A stretch of DNA of 64,000 bases from assembly GCF_000004825.1 (NCBI RefSeq), contig NW_008805064.1, positions 2,046,001 to 2,110,000 of the forward strand, written 5' to 3'. Shown in pieces: positions 34,015 through 46,220 of this stretch (positions are counted from its first letter, which is position 1; every line of letters starts with the position of its first letter). Below the pieces are notes generated by a model that saw only the letters and a program-made list of their open reading frames with translations, made no database searches and was not told the DNA's origin. The DNA is from Heterostelium album PN500. Lineage: Eukaryota; Evosea; Eumycetozoa; Acytosteliales; Acytosteliaceae. Both the position numbers and the translations under genes were made by a program.

Positions 34015-37000
34015 TTAGAGTTGTACTTTGTATATTGATTCAGGTAGTAACCAATCTTCAACGATTGCAACAGGGCAATCTACATCGTTATGACTGTCTA
34101 TGTTCATTGTAACTGAGTTATGATGGTGATGATGATGATGGTGGTTTGCAAATGGCGATGGTGGAACTGATGATGTTGATGCCGGTGAGAATAACAATGA
34201 CGATGATGAAACTATTGCTGAAGGTATTATTATATTTGAATTATCATGATTATTGTTAATAATATTATTAGTACTGTCAATAATTTCATTATTTTCTTCT
34301 ACTGATATCTTTGGTATAGTTAGGTTGTTTGTTGTTATTGTTGTTGCCGATGTAGTTGTGGTTGTTGTTGTTGTTGTTGAATCTTTAATATCAATATCTA
34401 TTTCATTATCATTATCATTTTTATTATCATCATCATCATTATTATTATTAATATTGTTGTTGTTATCATTGTTAATATTTTCGTCTTTTGTTGTTGAAGA
34501 GAGAGTTGTGGATGAGGAAGAGGGGAATGGTGAAGGTTGAAAGCTACTACTGTTCGCATTGAGGAATCCTGCAAACAACACTCTTACTCTATCTAAAAAC
34601 TTCTTGTTCAAGTCTGCTTGTTGTTCTTCGCTTGACTCTGGTGCTTGTACCAGCTCCAAACAACTTCTTATAGATGAGATCATCTTGTCTAAATAACTAA
34701 GTTTATAATCACCATATTTAAATATCTTTGATAAATCCATACGGCTAATTATGATTTTGTTTGTTAAAATTTACAATCCTTTTATAGGCGAATCTATATA
34801 ACATCTATACATACAATTTATAACCGATATATGTCTTTTGAATAGATTCGATTTGGTCAAACAATAATTTATAGTTATAGCAATGAATGACAGACATCGG
34901 TAGTTCATATGGCATTCTGTGCATCTTGTTTTCCGATAGCTCTTGTGATATCGTTATATTCTTAAAGATTGAATCGATTTCACTATGATAGGGATTGATA
35001 ATCACACCAATAAATGGTTCAATTTTATCTTTTAAATATAGTTTCTAAGAAGAGAGGAAGAAGAAGAGGTTGGTAACAAATAGGTAAGAAAAGAGAATTT
35101 ATCATATAATTATTGTTGTGATTTACTTACTTGATATGCAGATTGTGTTTCAATATCTCTAAGTGATGGTATGGGTGGAAAGTTTGGATGTGAATGGTAC
35201 CAACCGACCAACTCCAATGAATGAGACACTGCAAAGTCTTTGGCGGCAATCAAAGAGTGCGGATCCATATCACATTGAATATCGGATGACTTAGAGCTAC
35301 AGGGAATGGCAATCTGTACAGCGATATGGCGTTTGGCATGGTCATAGTGTCCCGCTAACATTCCGATTACCTCTGTAGTTGCAATATGTGAATGTAGATC
35401 CATTATTGCCAGTGCATTTGTACTGATATCAAGAGTAAAAGGTGGTGTAGTAGATCTACTGCTACTGTTGTTGTTGTTGTTGTTGTTGTTATTGTCATCA
35501 TCGTCGTTACCATTGAACTTTAAACACTCTATCAATGTAAATGGATCTAAAAGATAGTCATCGTATTCACTTCCACCGTTTGCGTTGTTGTTGTTGCCAG
35601 ATGCACTGTTACTCTTACGAACGGTTCTCTTCTTTCTTGGATTCGAGGTGATCAACAGAGGTACACCGACAGCGCCATGCTCGTCACCGACACTACCACC
35701 GCTTCCACTACTGTTTCCACCGCTTAGCAATGAGAGAGCTTGTTTCATAGCGGCTTCCTCTTCATCTACCCAATCGCCATTGAGCAGTACCTTTCTCTTT
35801 CTCGAGCCTGTCACCGATAGAAAGTCAAACTTTTCAAACTGACCGATTGAATCATGACTATGATGATGATGATGATGACTATGATAATCACTATCATTAT
35901 CATAATCATTATCACTACTATTACTATTGTTATTATTTACAGATGATTGTTGTTGTTGTTGTTGTTGTTTCTTCTTTGGTTTTGGTTTGTCAGCACTTGA
36001 ACAACCAAAATTGATTACACCGATTGACTCTAGAAATTGATGAACTCGACCGATGGCATTGACATCACCACAATGAGTGATCTGCTTCCTTGCGATTGTT
36101 TTGGTCAGATAGTTTGGTTTTACACGTCGCCAATGAGCTACCAGCGCATTTCTAATCATCAAATATCTCTCTGGTGTCTTTGTAGGTGTACCTCTAAAAA
36201 ACTCTGGACATCCCAACATCTCATCCTCACCAATCTCATCCTTTAGCAATATTCTTTCCTCTAACAAATGACTACCTATATAATCGTCGTCATCATCATC
36301 AACATCATTATTATTATTATTACTAACTGTACTATTATTATTATTATCATTAATCTTATTATTATTGTTCTTGTTATTCTTATTATTATCTTTATCTTTA
36401 TCACTATTATCTGAATATCCAACTTCATAATTGAAATCATTTAAATTGTTACTATTATTATTTACATTATTATTATTATTTACATTATTATTATTATTAT
36501 TACTATTATTGTTTTTATTACTATTACTATTAGTATCGTTATTATTATCATCGGTATCTATATCAATATCAATATCTATATCTTCTTCAACTATTGGTAA
36601 AATATTGTTGTTGTTACTATTTGATTGTTTGTTGATATCGGAAGGATCTGTATGTTCAATGACACAATGTTCAATTGGATCATTGTGTTCGATGACAACT
36701 TCATTATCAGATACATCTGAATCCTGTTGTTGTTGTTGTTGTTGTTGTTGCTGTTGTTTCTTCTTCTTTGTTGTCGTTGATGATGTCTTTGTTTTAGATT
36801 TTGTTGTCTTTTTTGTTGTTTGTGTTTGTGTTGGTATTGTTGTTGTTGTTGTTGTCTTTGTTTTTATATTTTTATTACTACTACTGTTATTATTATTATT
36901 ATTCTTAATATTATCAATTTCACTTTCTTCAGAATCAGAATACTCCAATGATTCACTTCTCTTATTGTTGTTCTTTGTTGACTTTGTTTGTTGTTTTCTT

Positions 37001-37411
37001 TTCTTCTTTTCGAATTGATCTAAACTTTCACCAGCATCCTTCAGTTTCTTAAAGAATATTCTAGCATGATTCTTTACTTGACCAGAATTCCTTGTTTGAA
37101 TGAACTTGGCAACATCAATCCAATTACTTCTACCATATATTTTCTATTTTATAGTTTCATATATATATATATATATATAAGTTTCACATATATTTGGAAA
37201 ATAGATATTTATATTTATATTTATATACATACCATTCCTTCTAAAAATAGATTATGTTCTTCATCACTCCACGGTGTATTATGTGATGGTAATGTTGAAT
37301 TTACTGAATTGTTTGAAGACGAAAGTGATGATGTTGTTGTTGAATTGGTTGAAGATGATAATGATGGTGACGATGATGATGATGATGATTGTTTACTTTT
37401 AACATTTAATC

Positions 37412-37448
<37 letters not shown>

Positions 37449-38180
37449 TTTAATTTTAGGTGAGTTAACATTATTATTATTATTGTTATTTAACATTGCA
37501 ATATGATCATCTAATGATTGATTATTCTTTTTAAGTTTATCATTGAATTTCTGAAAATGTGATTTAATTTGATCTGTGGTTTTTGTTGGTACTGATTCTT
37601 GTATTTTCTTATAGTCTTTTCCATATTGCTTATACGCCATAATAAATAGATATTGTTCTTGTTCTGACCATGGCATTCTAGTGGTAGTTCCGGTACCCGA
37701 CTTTTTCTTTGATCCTGCTGCTGTTGTTGTTGTTGAATTGGTAGCAGATGTAGACGTTTTCATATGAACTGTTTTAGATCCTTCTTGTTTATATTTATGT
37801 TGTGGTGATGTGGATGTTGAAGTAGGCGTTGAACTAGATGTGGTTGTCACAGCCGCTTGTTGTTGAAATTGTAATTGTAATTGTAATTGCTGTTGTTGCT
37901 GAAGTTGTTGTAATTGTAATTGTTGTTGATGTTGCAATTGCAATTGTAATTGTTGTTGTTGCTGCAGAACCTCTTGTTGTTGTTGTAATTGAACATTATT
38001 ATTATTATTGATATTTTTGTTATTATTATAAGACTCTGAATCAGATAATGATGAGGCATCGTCATCACTATCGGATACATCGCTACTTGAGTAACTACTA
38101 CTACTATAGGTATAGCTATCACTATCACTATCAGAGTCACTATTATTATTGTTATTGTTATTATTATTATTTATATCCAT
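34015..38180 (-). CDS. mysm1: MYSM1-like histone H2A deubiquitinase (SANT-SWIRM-JAMM)
   Basis: Four exons on the minus strand, 38180-37233, 37143-35131, 35044-34815 and 34744-34015, give 1,306 residues with matching phases. Domains in order: an acidic Ser/Gln-rich N terminus; a SANT/Myb repeat at ~166-222 (MPWSEQEQYLFIMAYKQYGK); a second Myb repeat at ~302-358 split by intron 1, ending VKNHARIFFKKL; a SWIRM domain at ~605-700 (CPEFFRGTPTKTPERYLMIR); and an MPN+ domain from ~884. The JAMM zinc motif is intact: H966-S-H968-P then S976-L-R-D979. This is the architecture of MYSM1/2A-DUB, a zinc protease removing ubiquitin from histone H2A. Long poly-Q/N/D tracts lie between domains. The last exon is a low-complexity tail. 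Animal MYSM1 has one SANT domain, so the second Myb is notable. Confidence 0.92.
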
Positions 38181-38752
38181 TTTTAAAGTTTATTTTATTT
38201 TATTTGCAACAACATTATTTATAGATTAAAAGATATGATCGATCATTTAATTGAATCAATGAGTTCACTATTACTCTATATGCTATTGCGCTATTATTAT
38301 TATTATTATTATTATTTTTAATATTAAATCTTTCTTAAATCATTGGTCAATCACGCAAAAAAAAAAAAGTGGAAAGGAAGTGCAGCAGACAACTTTCGTT
38401 GCTTGTAAAAAAACGAATAAAATTTGTTCATTTATTTATTTATTTGGTTTTTTTGTTTTTTTCGGTTTAGTGTGTAATTTGTTTTATTTTATTTTTTTTA
38501 TAGGAGATACAACTTGAGAATAACTTCAGAAGAATTCATAACTCTTTTGACAAACCTATAATTAAACAAAAATCATTATTCATTTGTTTTTCATATGCAC
38601 TCACTCTGTTTAAATAATTTGAATGTAATTTATAATTTGCTAGCTATTTTTATATAAATATTTTTTAACATGTATTAGAGTTTTATTATTATAACTATTA
38701 TATATATATATTTTTAAATTTTAATTATTGTTATTGCTTTTATTTTATAAGA
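38181..38752. other. Divergent promoter region, MYSM1-like / HsdR-like
   Basis: About 570 bp between two divergent starts. It holds an (ATT)n microsatellite at about 38289-38315, poly-A and poly-T runs, and a TTTATTTATTTATTTGG run. No gene is seen. Confidence 0.55.
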
Positions 38753-41700
38753 ATGGATGAATATGATGGTTCATATCATTCAGTGGCAGTCACATCACTT
38801 CCCAAGATAGTTTCAAGAAAGAAACCACAACCACAACAACCACAATCTGAAAATGGAAAAGAGATTGGAACAGTAACAACAAATTCGATAAAGAAAGATA
38901 GTGAAACTATTACCAAACAACAACAACAATCGAATTATCATCATGTAGACGAAGCAACTGCTTTATTAGAGAGAAAAGAAACAATAGTAACATCAGCATC
39001 AGCATCAACAAAAGATAAAAACAACAAACAATCTGTTAACAATAATGAAAATGGTAATGTTATTGTTGATTTAGATAATCAATCTCAAGAGATTATCATT
39101 GCAGATACAGATCAAATCAGTAATGATAATAAGAAACAACAGACACTCGATCTAATTAGAGAACATTTCATTTGGACACCATTGTCAGAGAGAAACACCA
39201 ATGATTTCGATGTATTTCTCGAGCAAAGAATCAAAGCTGCATTCAAGAACGACACTAAACCACGTGAACATCAATGGAAAACCATTCAGTCCATTGTCAA
39301 AGATCTTGCCTATCCGAAATACCAATCATCCTTTCAAAATGGAAAACGTTACAACTATCTCATCCAACATGCTGCCGGTTCTGGAAAGTCAATGACCATA
39401 GCAACTCTTGTCTATACTCTCTATAAATTAGAGGTAAGATTCAAAACAAAAAAACAAAACAAACTGCATATATATTAACTTAATATATACTTATATACTT
39501 TTACACTTTTTATAGATAAATAATAGATTGAAATTCGATACGATTGTTATTATGAATGATAGATCACAGTTGGATGCACAGCTCGGTGATGTCATCGTCA
39601 AGTTTCTCGAGGCGAACGGAGTGAAGAACTACTGTCGACCAAAGTCATCGAAGCAGTTGCAATACGAGATCTCACAGGGCAAGAACAGAATTGTGATTAC
39701 GACGATGCAAAAGTTCTCACAGCTGTTGCCGAGCGCGAGAAAGTCGCAGTTGGACTCGAACGGACAGTACTCGGATTTCGCTTTCAAGACCAACTCGGTT
39801 GCCATTATCTCTGATGAAGCGCATCGTTCGCATGGCAAGTCGACCACCGAACGATTGCACGAGTTTCTCGTTGGAAATATCAAGCAGACCAGTCAGATCA
39901 CCTACTTTAGTTTCACGTGTACACCGACACCGCAGTGTCTGGAGATGTTTGGTATCTGCACGGCCGGCCGAGACAAACGACCGTTCAACACCTACTCGAT
40001 GGAGGATGCACTCAGCGACCGCCTGATTCTCGACGTGCTCGACGACTTCAAATCGCTGAATCTCAAGGAGACCGCCAGCCACAACCTTCAGCATCAACAG
40101 CAGCAACACTATCAACAGCAGTTACAACAGCAGCTGTTGGATTCATATAATCAATCGATTGATAGTTACGGTGGTAGTGCCACCGGTGGTGGTGGTGGTA
40201 GTAATGGTGGAATGTTGGAGCAATATAATTGGGAGGGTGACGACGATGACTATTACTACTATGAGGACAACGACAATGTTGCCGAGGAAGAACCGACACA
40301 GGACAAGAGTGCGATCCAAGAGAAGTCGATATTCATTTTGAATCACTTTATCGGCATGAAAAAGAAATACGATACAAAGGCATTCAAGTCGCGTGGTATG
40401 ATTGTATGTTCCGGTAGAAAGAATCTGTTGGTTTATAAGAAAACCATCGATTCTATCATTGAAAAACTACCGTTAGCAGAGCAATTCGATACTATTGCTG
40501 CATTCTCACCGTTCTCAATCGATGGCAAGATGATACTAGAGTCTGATGTCAACGTCAATGGAAAGTACGCACATTTCGGTGCCGACAAGAATCGTGGTAT
40601 CGTTAAAGCACTCCAAGAAGACAGACAAACTAAAATCAGATTATTAATCGTTGCCGATAAATTACAAACTGGTTTCGATGAACCATCTGTAAGTAATAAT
40701 AATAATAATAATAATACTAATTATTATAATAATAAGGTTTTGTTAATGTTAACATGTTGTTTATTTAAATTTATATAGTTATCGATGATGTATATTGATA
40801 AAAAGATAAAAGGTGCAAATATTGTACAAACACTTAGTAGATTATCACGTATCTCTAATGAGAAGGAAAAGACAGCGATCGTAGACTTTGTGAATAGTGA
40901 GAGTGAAATTAAACAGGTGTTCCAGATCTACTCGAAATCGACGACGTTGAACGATCTTCAGGGCGAGGCTAATCTTATATCAAAGTTGCAGGTAGCAGCA
41001 GAGAATATCAAAGAGGTCTATGCCAACGAAAGAAATACAAAGTCGTTTGCTAAATCGATACAATTCCATCAGTCGAAAGGCAACAAAAAGTATATCGAGG
41101 TCGAGAACGACATTGAAGACTTTTTGAATATCTATTCAAAGTTGGATCGATCAGAGATTGCCGATATTCTCGCATCGATATCTTACAACATTGTTAAATC
41201 TGTAAAAGATGCATTGGATGAATTAAGAGAACAACAATTAAAAACAATTAAAGAGAATACATCGTATGTTTAACAATTAATAATAATAATAATATATACC
41301 ATATAACTAATTAACAAACTAACTTAACTTATATATTCTTTTTTTATTTATCTATAATTAATTATAGTCATTATACAATTAGAGTTAGAATAGATACTTT
41401 AACTGATTTAGAAACAAAGAATACTTTGGAGTTATCACATCAGAATGTAGATTATGATGCTGATTTCGCAGCTTCTTTGTGGGCCGATAAGAAATCACCA
41501 AGCCCAGAGAAAAAGAGAGAATCAACTATACAAAGATTAAAACAAACAACTGTAAGTTATTGGCAATAATAGTGTAAATAGTATAAACTTAATTAACGTT
41601 AATCTATATAGAAACAATTAATGAGTCAACCACAATTACAACAACAACACCAACAACCACAAACACAACAACAACAACAAACATTACCAAGTTCAGGTAG

Positions 41701-41902
41701 TATAAAGACAAGTTCTTCTCTAATGGCATCATCTTCTTTCAGTTATAATGCATTCGGATCAACAGATGTTAAAAAGCCTGCTGCAGCACCTATCAATCGA
41801 TCCGTTAGTGTTTGGTCAATGGCAAAGGAATCCAATCTTAAACGTCCAATGTTTCAACCTCAATTTCAACCAAGTTTAAAGAAACAAAAAGAAGAAACTT
41901 AA
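38753..41902 (+). CDS. Bacterial-type HsdR-like superfamily 2 helicase
   Basis: Five exons, 38753-39433, 39516-40688, 40779-41263, 41368-41551 and 41612-41902, give 937 residues. The motor matches the type I restriction R subunit: Q-motif region PREHQWKTIQ, Walker A A207-A-G-S-G-K-S213, Walker B/DEAH at 327-330 (ISDEAHRSHG), motif III FSFTCTPTPQ, TGFDEPS, and Q635-TLSRLSR642 as motif VI. The N-terminal ~150 residues are a low-complexity dictyostelid stretch and show no recognisable HsdR nuclease. The tail is poly-Q then basic. Introns, Gln tracts and insertions show it is a resident gene. Inferred origin is old transfer from bacteria; no HsdM or HsdS partner is nearby. A DNA-translocating role in the nucleus is a guess. 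Confidence 0.85.
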
Positions 41903-42012
41903 CTTTCTTTAATTATAGCTTAATATATATATATAATAAATAGATGGAATAAGATAATTATTTTATATTATTATTTACACAATTTTATTTTATTTTTTAT
42001 TTTTTATTTTGT

Positions 42013-44074
42013 TTATGTTATTTTCTCTTCATCAAAACCTGATATAGGTTGCGGAGCACCGAATAGCAACATTTCATAACTATCGAGATTATCTTTTTGT
42101 TTTTGAAGTTCTCTTCTTTTGTAGATTCTGTTGATGACGAATGCAGCACCAATCAAACCGATGATAATAAATAGTATGAGGAATGAAATGTAAGCGGTGG
42201 AGGTAGATGGCGCTGCAGGATGTAGCGTGACAGTCTTTAGATTCGATGCATGAAGATTCAGTTCTTTGGCAACTACATCCACTACGATATTACCACGATA
42301 GTTTGGCGAGATTGTTGCTATTGCAATACCATTCTCGTCGGTGGAGTTTGTAACAACGGTCGAACCACTAGGGTAAAAGAGTGCTTTACCCGATCGAATA
42401 TTGAATTCGATATCGATGCCTCTCAAACTGTAGGCAGTACTTCCACCTCTGACTTTGGCCATGATCAAACCACTCTCTTTTGAGAGCAACACTACGTCCA
42501 ACTCTAATTTCTCAGAGAATGTCGAGCAGTTGGCCGATGCCTTGGCGAAACCGATGCGCTGGTTTTGCTTATCGAAATGAATGTTGTAACCAATCAAACC
42601 CAAGTCACCAATGATAAAGTAGTTGTTGTCGACCGTACGCAATAAGAGTTCATAGCATTTCTCTTCTTCATTGTAAACCAAGTAGTTCTGAGGTAGTACT
42701 GAGAGGTGAAAGATCTCACCATCAGTATCGACAAACGAGATATTAAACTTTGGATAGTTTGGTATATCTTTTTCATCTATAAAAGCACAAGGGAATGAAG
42801 TATTCCAGAATGCACCATCCTGAAATCCAGCTAATGGGAACTTCTCATACATTGTATTTATCATATTGTTATATAATGGTGTTGGTATTACTATACTTGC
42901 TGATCCAGAATCAACTTTAATACATCAAGTTATATATAAGTTAAAAGTTAATATTTTAGATCGATTTGAATCAATATAATTGTATTTATATTACTTACTC
43001 CATGCATTATAAGTTGTATGTTCCAATTTATATTGACCGATATGAACTTGAGAGATGGTTAGATTGTATGTATATGGTTTTGCCACTGGAATGTATCGCA
43101 TTGGTTCAACTATTAGCTCGGGATCGTAACCACCGATTTTGAATTGTCCACCATATCCCGATTCTCCAAAACACAAAGAGAATGAATTCGATAGATTATA
43201 CTTTAAACTGATTTGTGTTAGAATATCTTCACCTGCAGTGTCATCAATCACTTTCGTACTCAATCCAAAGATTCCATCGAATGATCTTGGTGTATATACA
43301 TCTGGTGCTGGACATTCTTTATATTGAAAAGCTAAGAGTAATATTTTGTTAACCTACAAAGTTTGAAATATCAATAAATATATTATATTATATACTTACA
43401 TAATGATTCAGCAATAACATTACCGAAAATCGAATCAATTGAATAACCACCTATTCTAACAGTATCTTCAACCAATTGACTCATTAGGAATGATTTATCA
43501 ACGAATTGCTCTGAGTAGATACAGTTGTCAGTCCTACAATGCACTTTACTATTCGGACTGTATTCTCTTTTATAGGTTGATTCTGCTTTGCTAGAGCAAC
43601 GACATTTCGTTGGTCTATTCACTGCTGAGTAGAGGAAACAGTCTACCGATGGTATGTTTAGAGTTGCCGAGCCAGTATCCAACATCACCCTAAACGATTG
43701 TGAAGGATTACCAACCAATATAGAGATCGTGTAGACACCAACACGATAGCCAGCACCTATAAACGTACTATATCTCTCATCATTGTTATCAATAACACCA
43801 TCGGTATCGATTGGATGGATATCAAATAATTTTCTATTTGAAAATGTATTTATAATTAAACTACTATTATTATCATTATCATTATTATTATAATTATTAT
43901 TATTTATAAAATAATTTGTATTATTTCTATATCTATTCTTAAAATATCTATTATTATTATTACTATTAACAATTCTATTGAATCTAATTGAAGTATCGAG
44001 ATGACATTGAACTTCAACCAAACAATAAAATAAAAAAATATTACAAAAATGGTTGGAATCTGAATTTTAATCAT
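42013..44074 (-). CDS. Membrane-anchored pepsin-type aspartyl protease
   Basis: Three exons on the minus strand, 44074-43400, 43331-42999 and 42914-42013, about 636 residues. The start is the ATG at 44074 (MIKIQIPTIFVIFF), a signal peptide. Both active sites are present: D133-T-G-S-A and D338-S-G-S-A, the latter coded across intron 2. Family phrases include FGLS, GQFKIGGYDPE, YNLTISQVHIG and FIIGDLGLIGYNIHFD. After the protease (~470) come a beta-rich stalk and a membrane segment at ~574-595 (AYISFLILFIIIGLIGAAFV), then a short basic tail. This resembles yapsin/BACE-like surface or endosomal proteases. The signal peptide and the rest lie in different frames: one base is missing in the A7 run at 44032-44038, probably a homopolymer error. 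Confidence 0.88.
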
Positions 44075-44718
44075 TTTTTTAATTTTATCCAATTCAAAGT
44101 TTTGCTATTGAACAGTGAAAATGAATAATAAATAAGAATGAAAAATATTAATTAAAGATATCTTTTAATTAAATATTTATTTATTATTTTGATGTTAATT
44201 TATTTTTTGTAAATCAATACGTACTACCCCTAAAAAAAAATAAATAAAAAAATTGTAGTGTTAGTAAAAATAAAACACTCTTTAATTGAAGTAGTATACA
44301 ATTAATATTTTTTGTTTTTTCTTTGTTTAAAGAGAATGTTCATTTTTTTAATCTTAAGATTTACGTTTTTAGTTTTAAAATTATTTATTAATTTTTTTAT
44401 TTGTTGAAAATTTAGAACAGAATTTATTTATCTATATAACAATGTTTTTTTTTTATGATTTTTTGATTGTACAATTACAGTATCGATATGATAATTTAAA
44501 AAAATTATAATAACTTACTACCAATAATATCTTTAAATTTAATTTAGTTCCAATTTTTATTGTTTTATGAATCGAAGAGAATAAAGAAATTATTTTTAAA
44601 AAACCTTTTTTACAACTGTGTCAACTTTGAAGCATATTAATTAATCAACAAAAATTTTTAAAAAAACAATAAATTCAAAACAAGTGATGGATTATTAGTG
44701 AAAAGAGAGAATAGCTAA
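44075..44718. other. Divergent spacer, AT-rich
   Basis: No gene is seen. Poly-A/T runs at 44230-44240 and 44443-44452; TTTTTTTATGATTTTTTG phrases. Promoters of the protease and the gene at 44719 lie here. Confidence 0.55.
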
Positions 44719-45382
44719 ATGGATAAATCATTATTATTTAAAATTCTAAATAATAAACCACTTAGAATGTTGATTGGAAAATATATAAATGCTAGTAAGA
44801 AAGAAGTTAGAAGATATAGATTAACAAAAGCAATGGCTGCAGTAGGATTAAGAATTAGATCAGATAGTAGATTATGTGCTCAATATATTGATGGAACACT
44901 TGGTGAAGAATGGACAATAGATGAAATTGTTCAAGAAATGGCAAAGTAAGTAAAAAAGTAGTAGCATTATTAATTATATATTGATTGGATTCTTGGTCGA
45001 TTCTTATATGATCATTTTTTAGACTTCGATATTATTTCAAATTTTGTGGTTTACGTTCGACAATCAAAAAGATCAAAAAAGAAAGAGATGATAAAATAAA
45101 TGAAAAAAGAGATTGGAATTTCATGTATGGTAGTCGTTGGAGTTATGAGCCAAGGGATCATCATTATGAATTCTCTGATAGTGATAATGATAATGATAGT
45201 GATGATAGTGACGATTATTACTTTAAAGAAGATAGCGATGAAATGTTAGAATAAATGAGAGTCCATTTGAAGAAGCAAAGAGAATAGTGGAACAGAAATA
45301 TGGTATTCCTGTCAAATGGCCATGGCTGAATGAAAGTGGTCAGCCAAATGAAATTTATGGATCAGATGATGATAGTGTTTAA
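44719..45382 (+). CDS. Hypothetical acidic-tailed protein
   Basis: Two exons, 44719-44945 and 45023 onward. Exon 1 encodes MDKSLLFKILNNKPLRMLIG, with VRRYRLTKAMAAVGLRIRSD and LGEEWTIDEIVQEMAK; exon 2 continues KLRYYFKFCGLRSTIKKIKK, then a DSDNDND acidic run. The frame as written stops at 45252-45254 (152 residues). A second frame continues without pause: NESPFEEAKRIVEQKYGIPV then KWPWLNESGQPNEIY, ending at 45380-45382. That tail is protein-like, so one missing A near 45250 is likely and the gene may be about 195 residues. I do not recognise the family. The N-terminal helices and the EIVQEM segment suggest a conserved fold. Confidence 0.6.
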
Positions 45383-45640
45383 GTCAAGAAGAAGAGAAAT
45401 TTAATGGTGTTGTTTTACTGTCAATATATTTTATCTACTTCTATTCCTCTTGATTTACTTGCATTTTTAGTGGCAAGAGAAGTGGTAATTTTGACTTGTT
45501 TTCATCAAGAAAAGTAGTGTTTTTTGTTTATAAATTATTTTGTTTAATTTTTAATACTTAAAATATATTTATATACAAAATATATATCTTTTTTTTTGAG
45601 GGATTTTTTTAGCAAAAAATGACAATTTCTTTTGTTTATT
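45383..45640. other. Spacer before the LINE fragment
   Basis: 3' region of the gene above; AT-rich with a T-run 45591-45598. No gene is seen. Confidence 0.5.
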
Positions 45641-46220
45641 TTTTTTTATTTTTATTTTTAAGAAGTAAAAATTGTTTTAATTAATAATTATAATAATCAA
45701 AATAGCAATCATTTTGCACCATCCCAAAATAAAACTTAATATGACCTTTGATTGGTTACTGGTTATTTAAGTTTGGATTGTAAGTTACTGATACTGTTAT
45801 TTATAATTAATTTCATTACTGATATCTGCTGTATATATTCATTTATGATAGATTCATTAGATAGTAGGTTGTTATCGTGGAGAGGAGTACCGCCAAAATA
45901 GGATTTACAATAGAATTTCCAGATTTGATGAAAGACAAGTGAAGCGAGAGAAGTGAAGTTGTCCTTTCTTCTAACCAACTGATACGCGTCTTCCATAGTC
46001 CAAACGAATCGTTAACCACCTGAAAGCTGTAAGGAATCAAGAATGGTGTTAAGATTGTATCTGTGCATAACTGCTCGACAATTAAAGAATGTATGGAAAT
46101 ATGGGTCAGAGCAGTATGTGAAGCACAGTTCACATTCTTTGTTTTGGTTGTAAGCCAATCCAGGTAGCGAACGGAGAAGAACCGGAAGACAGTGTTTCGT
46201 CCCCGCTCGTTGTATATTTT
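45641..46220 (-). mobile_element. LINE (TRE-like non-LTR retrotransposon), 3' fragment
   Basis: On the minus strand from about 46212, frames read ERGRNTVFRFFSVRYLDWL, then ECELCFTYCSDPYFHTFF with NCRAV, a C-x2-C-x9-H-x4-C zinc finger, then RFVWTMEDAYQLVRRKDN and LASLVFHQIWKFYCKSYFGG. This is the C-terminal tail of a non-LTR reverse transcriptase ORF, interrupted by frame changes, so dead. It starts at the same RGRNTVFRFF motif as the 27622-28020 copy, from which it differs clearly: two families or old divergence. A-rich DNA (plus-strand T-runs at 45637-45660) may be its tail. It lies about 1.4 kb 3' of tRNA-Val. Confidence 0.65.

Noticed and set aside
34253-37506. Plus-strand Leu/Val-rich frames over the MYSM1-like gene
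   Set aside because: Antisense shadows of poly-Asn/Asp/Gln codon tracts.
43904-44092. TTG start at 44092 for the aspartyl protease
   Set aside because: The ATG at 44074 begins a clear signal peptide; eukaryotic TTG starts are rare.
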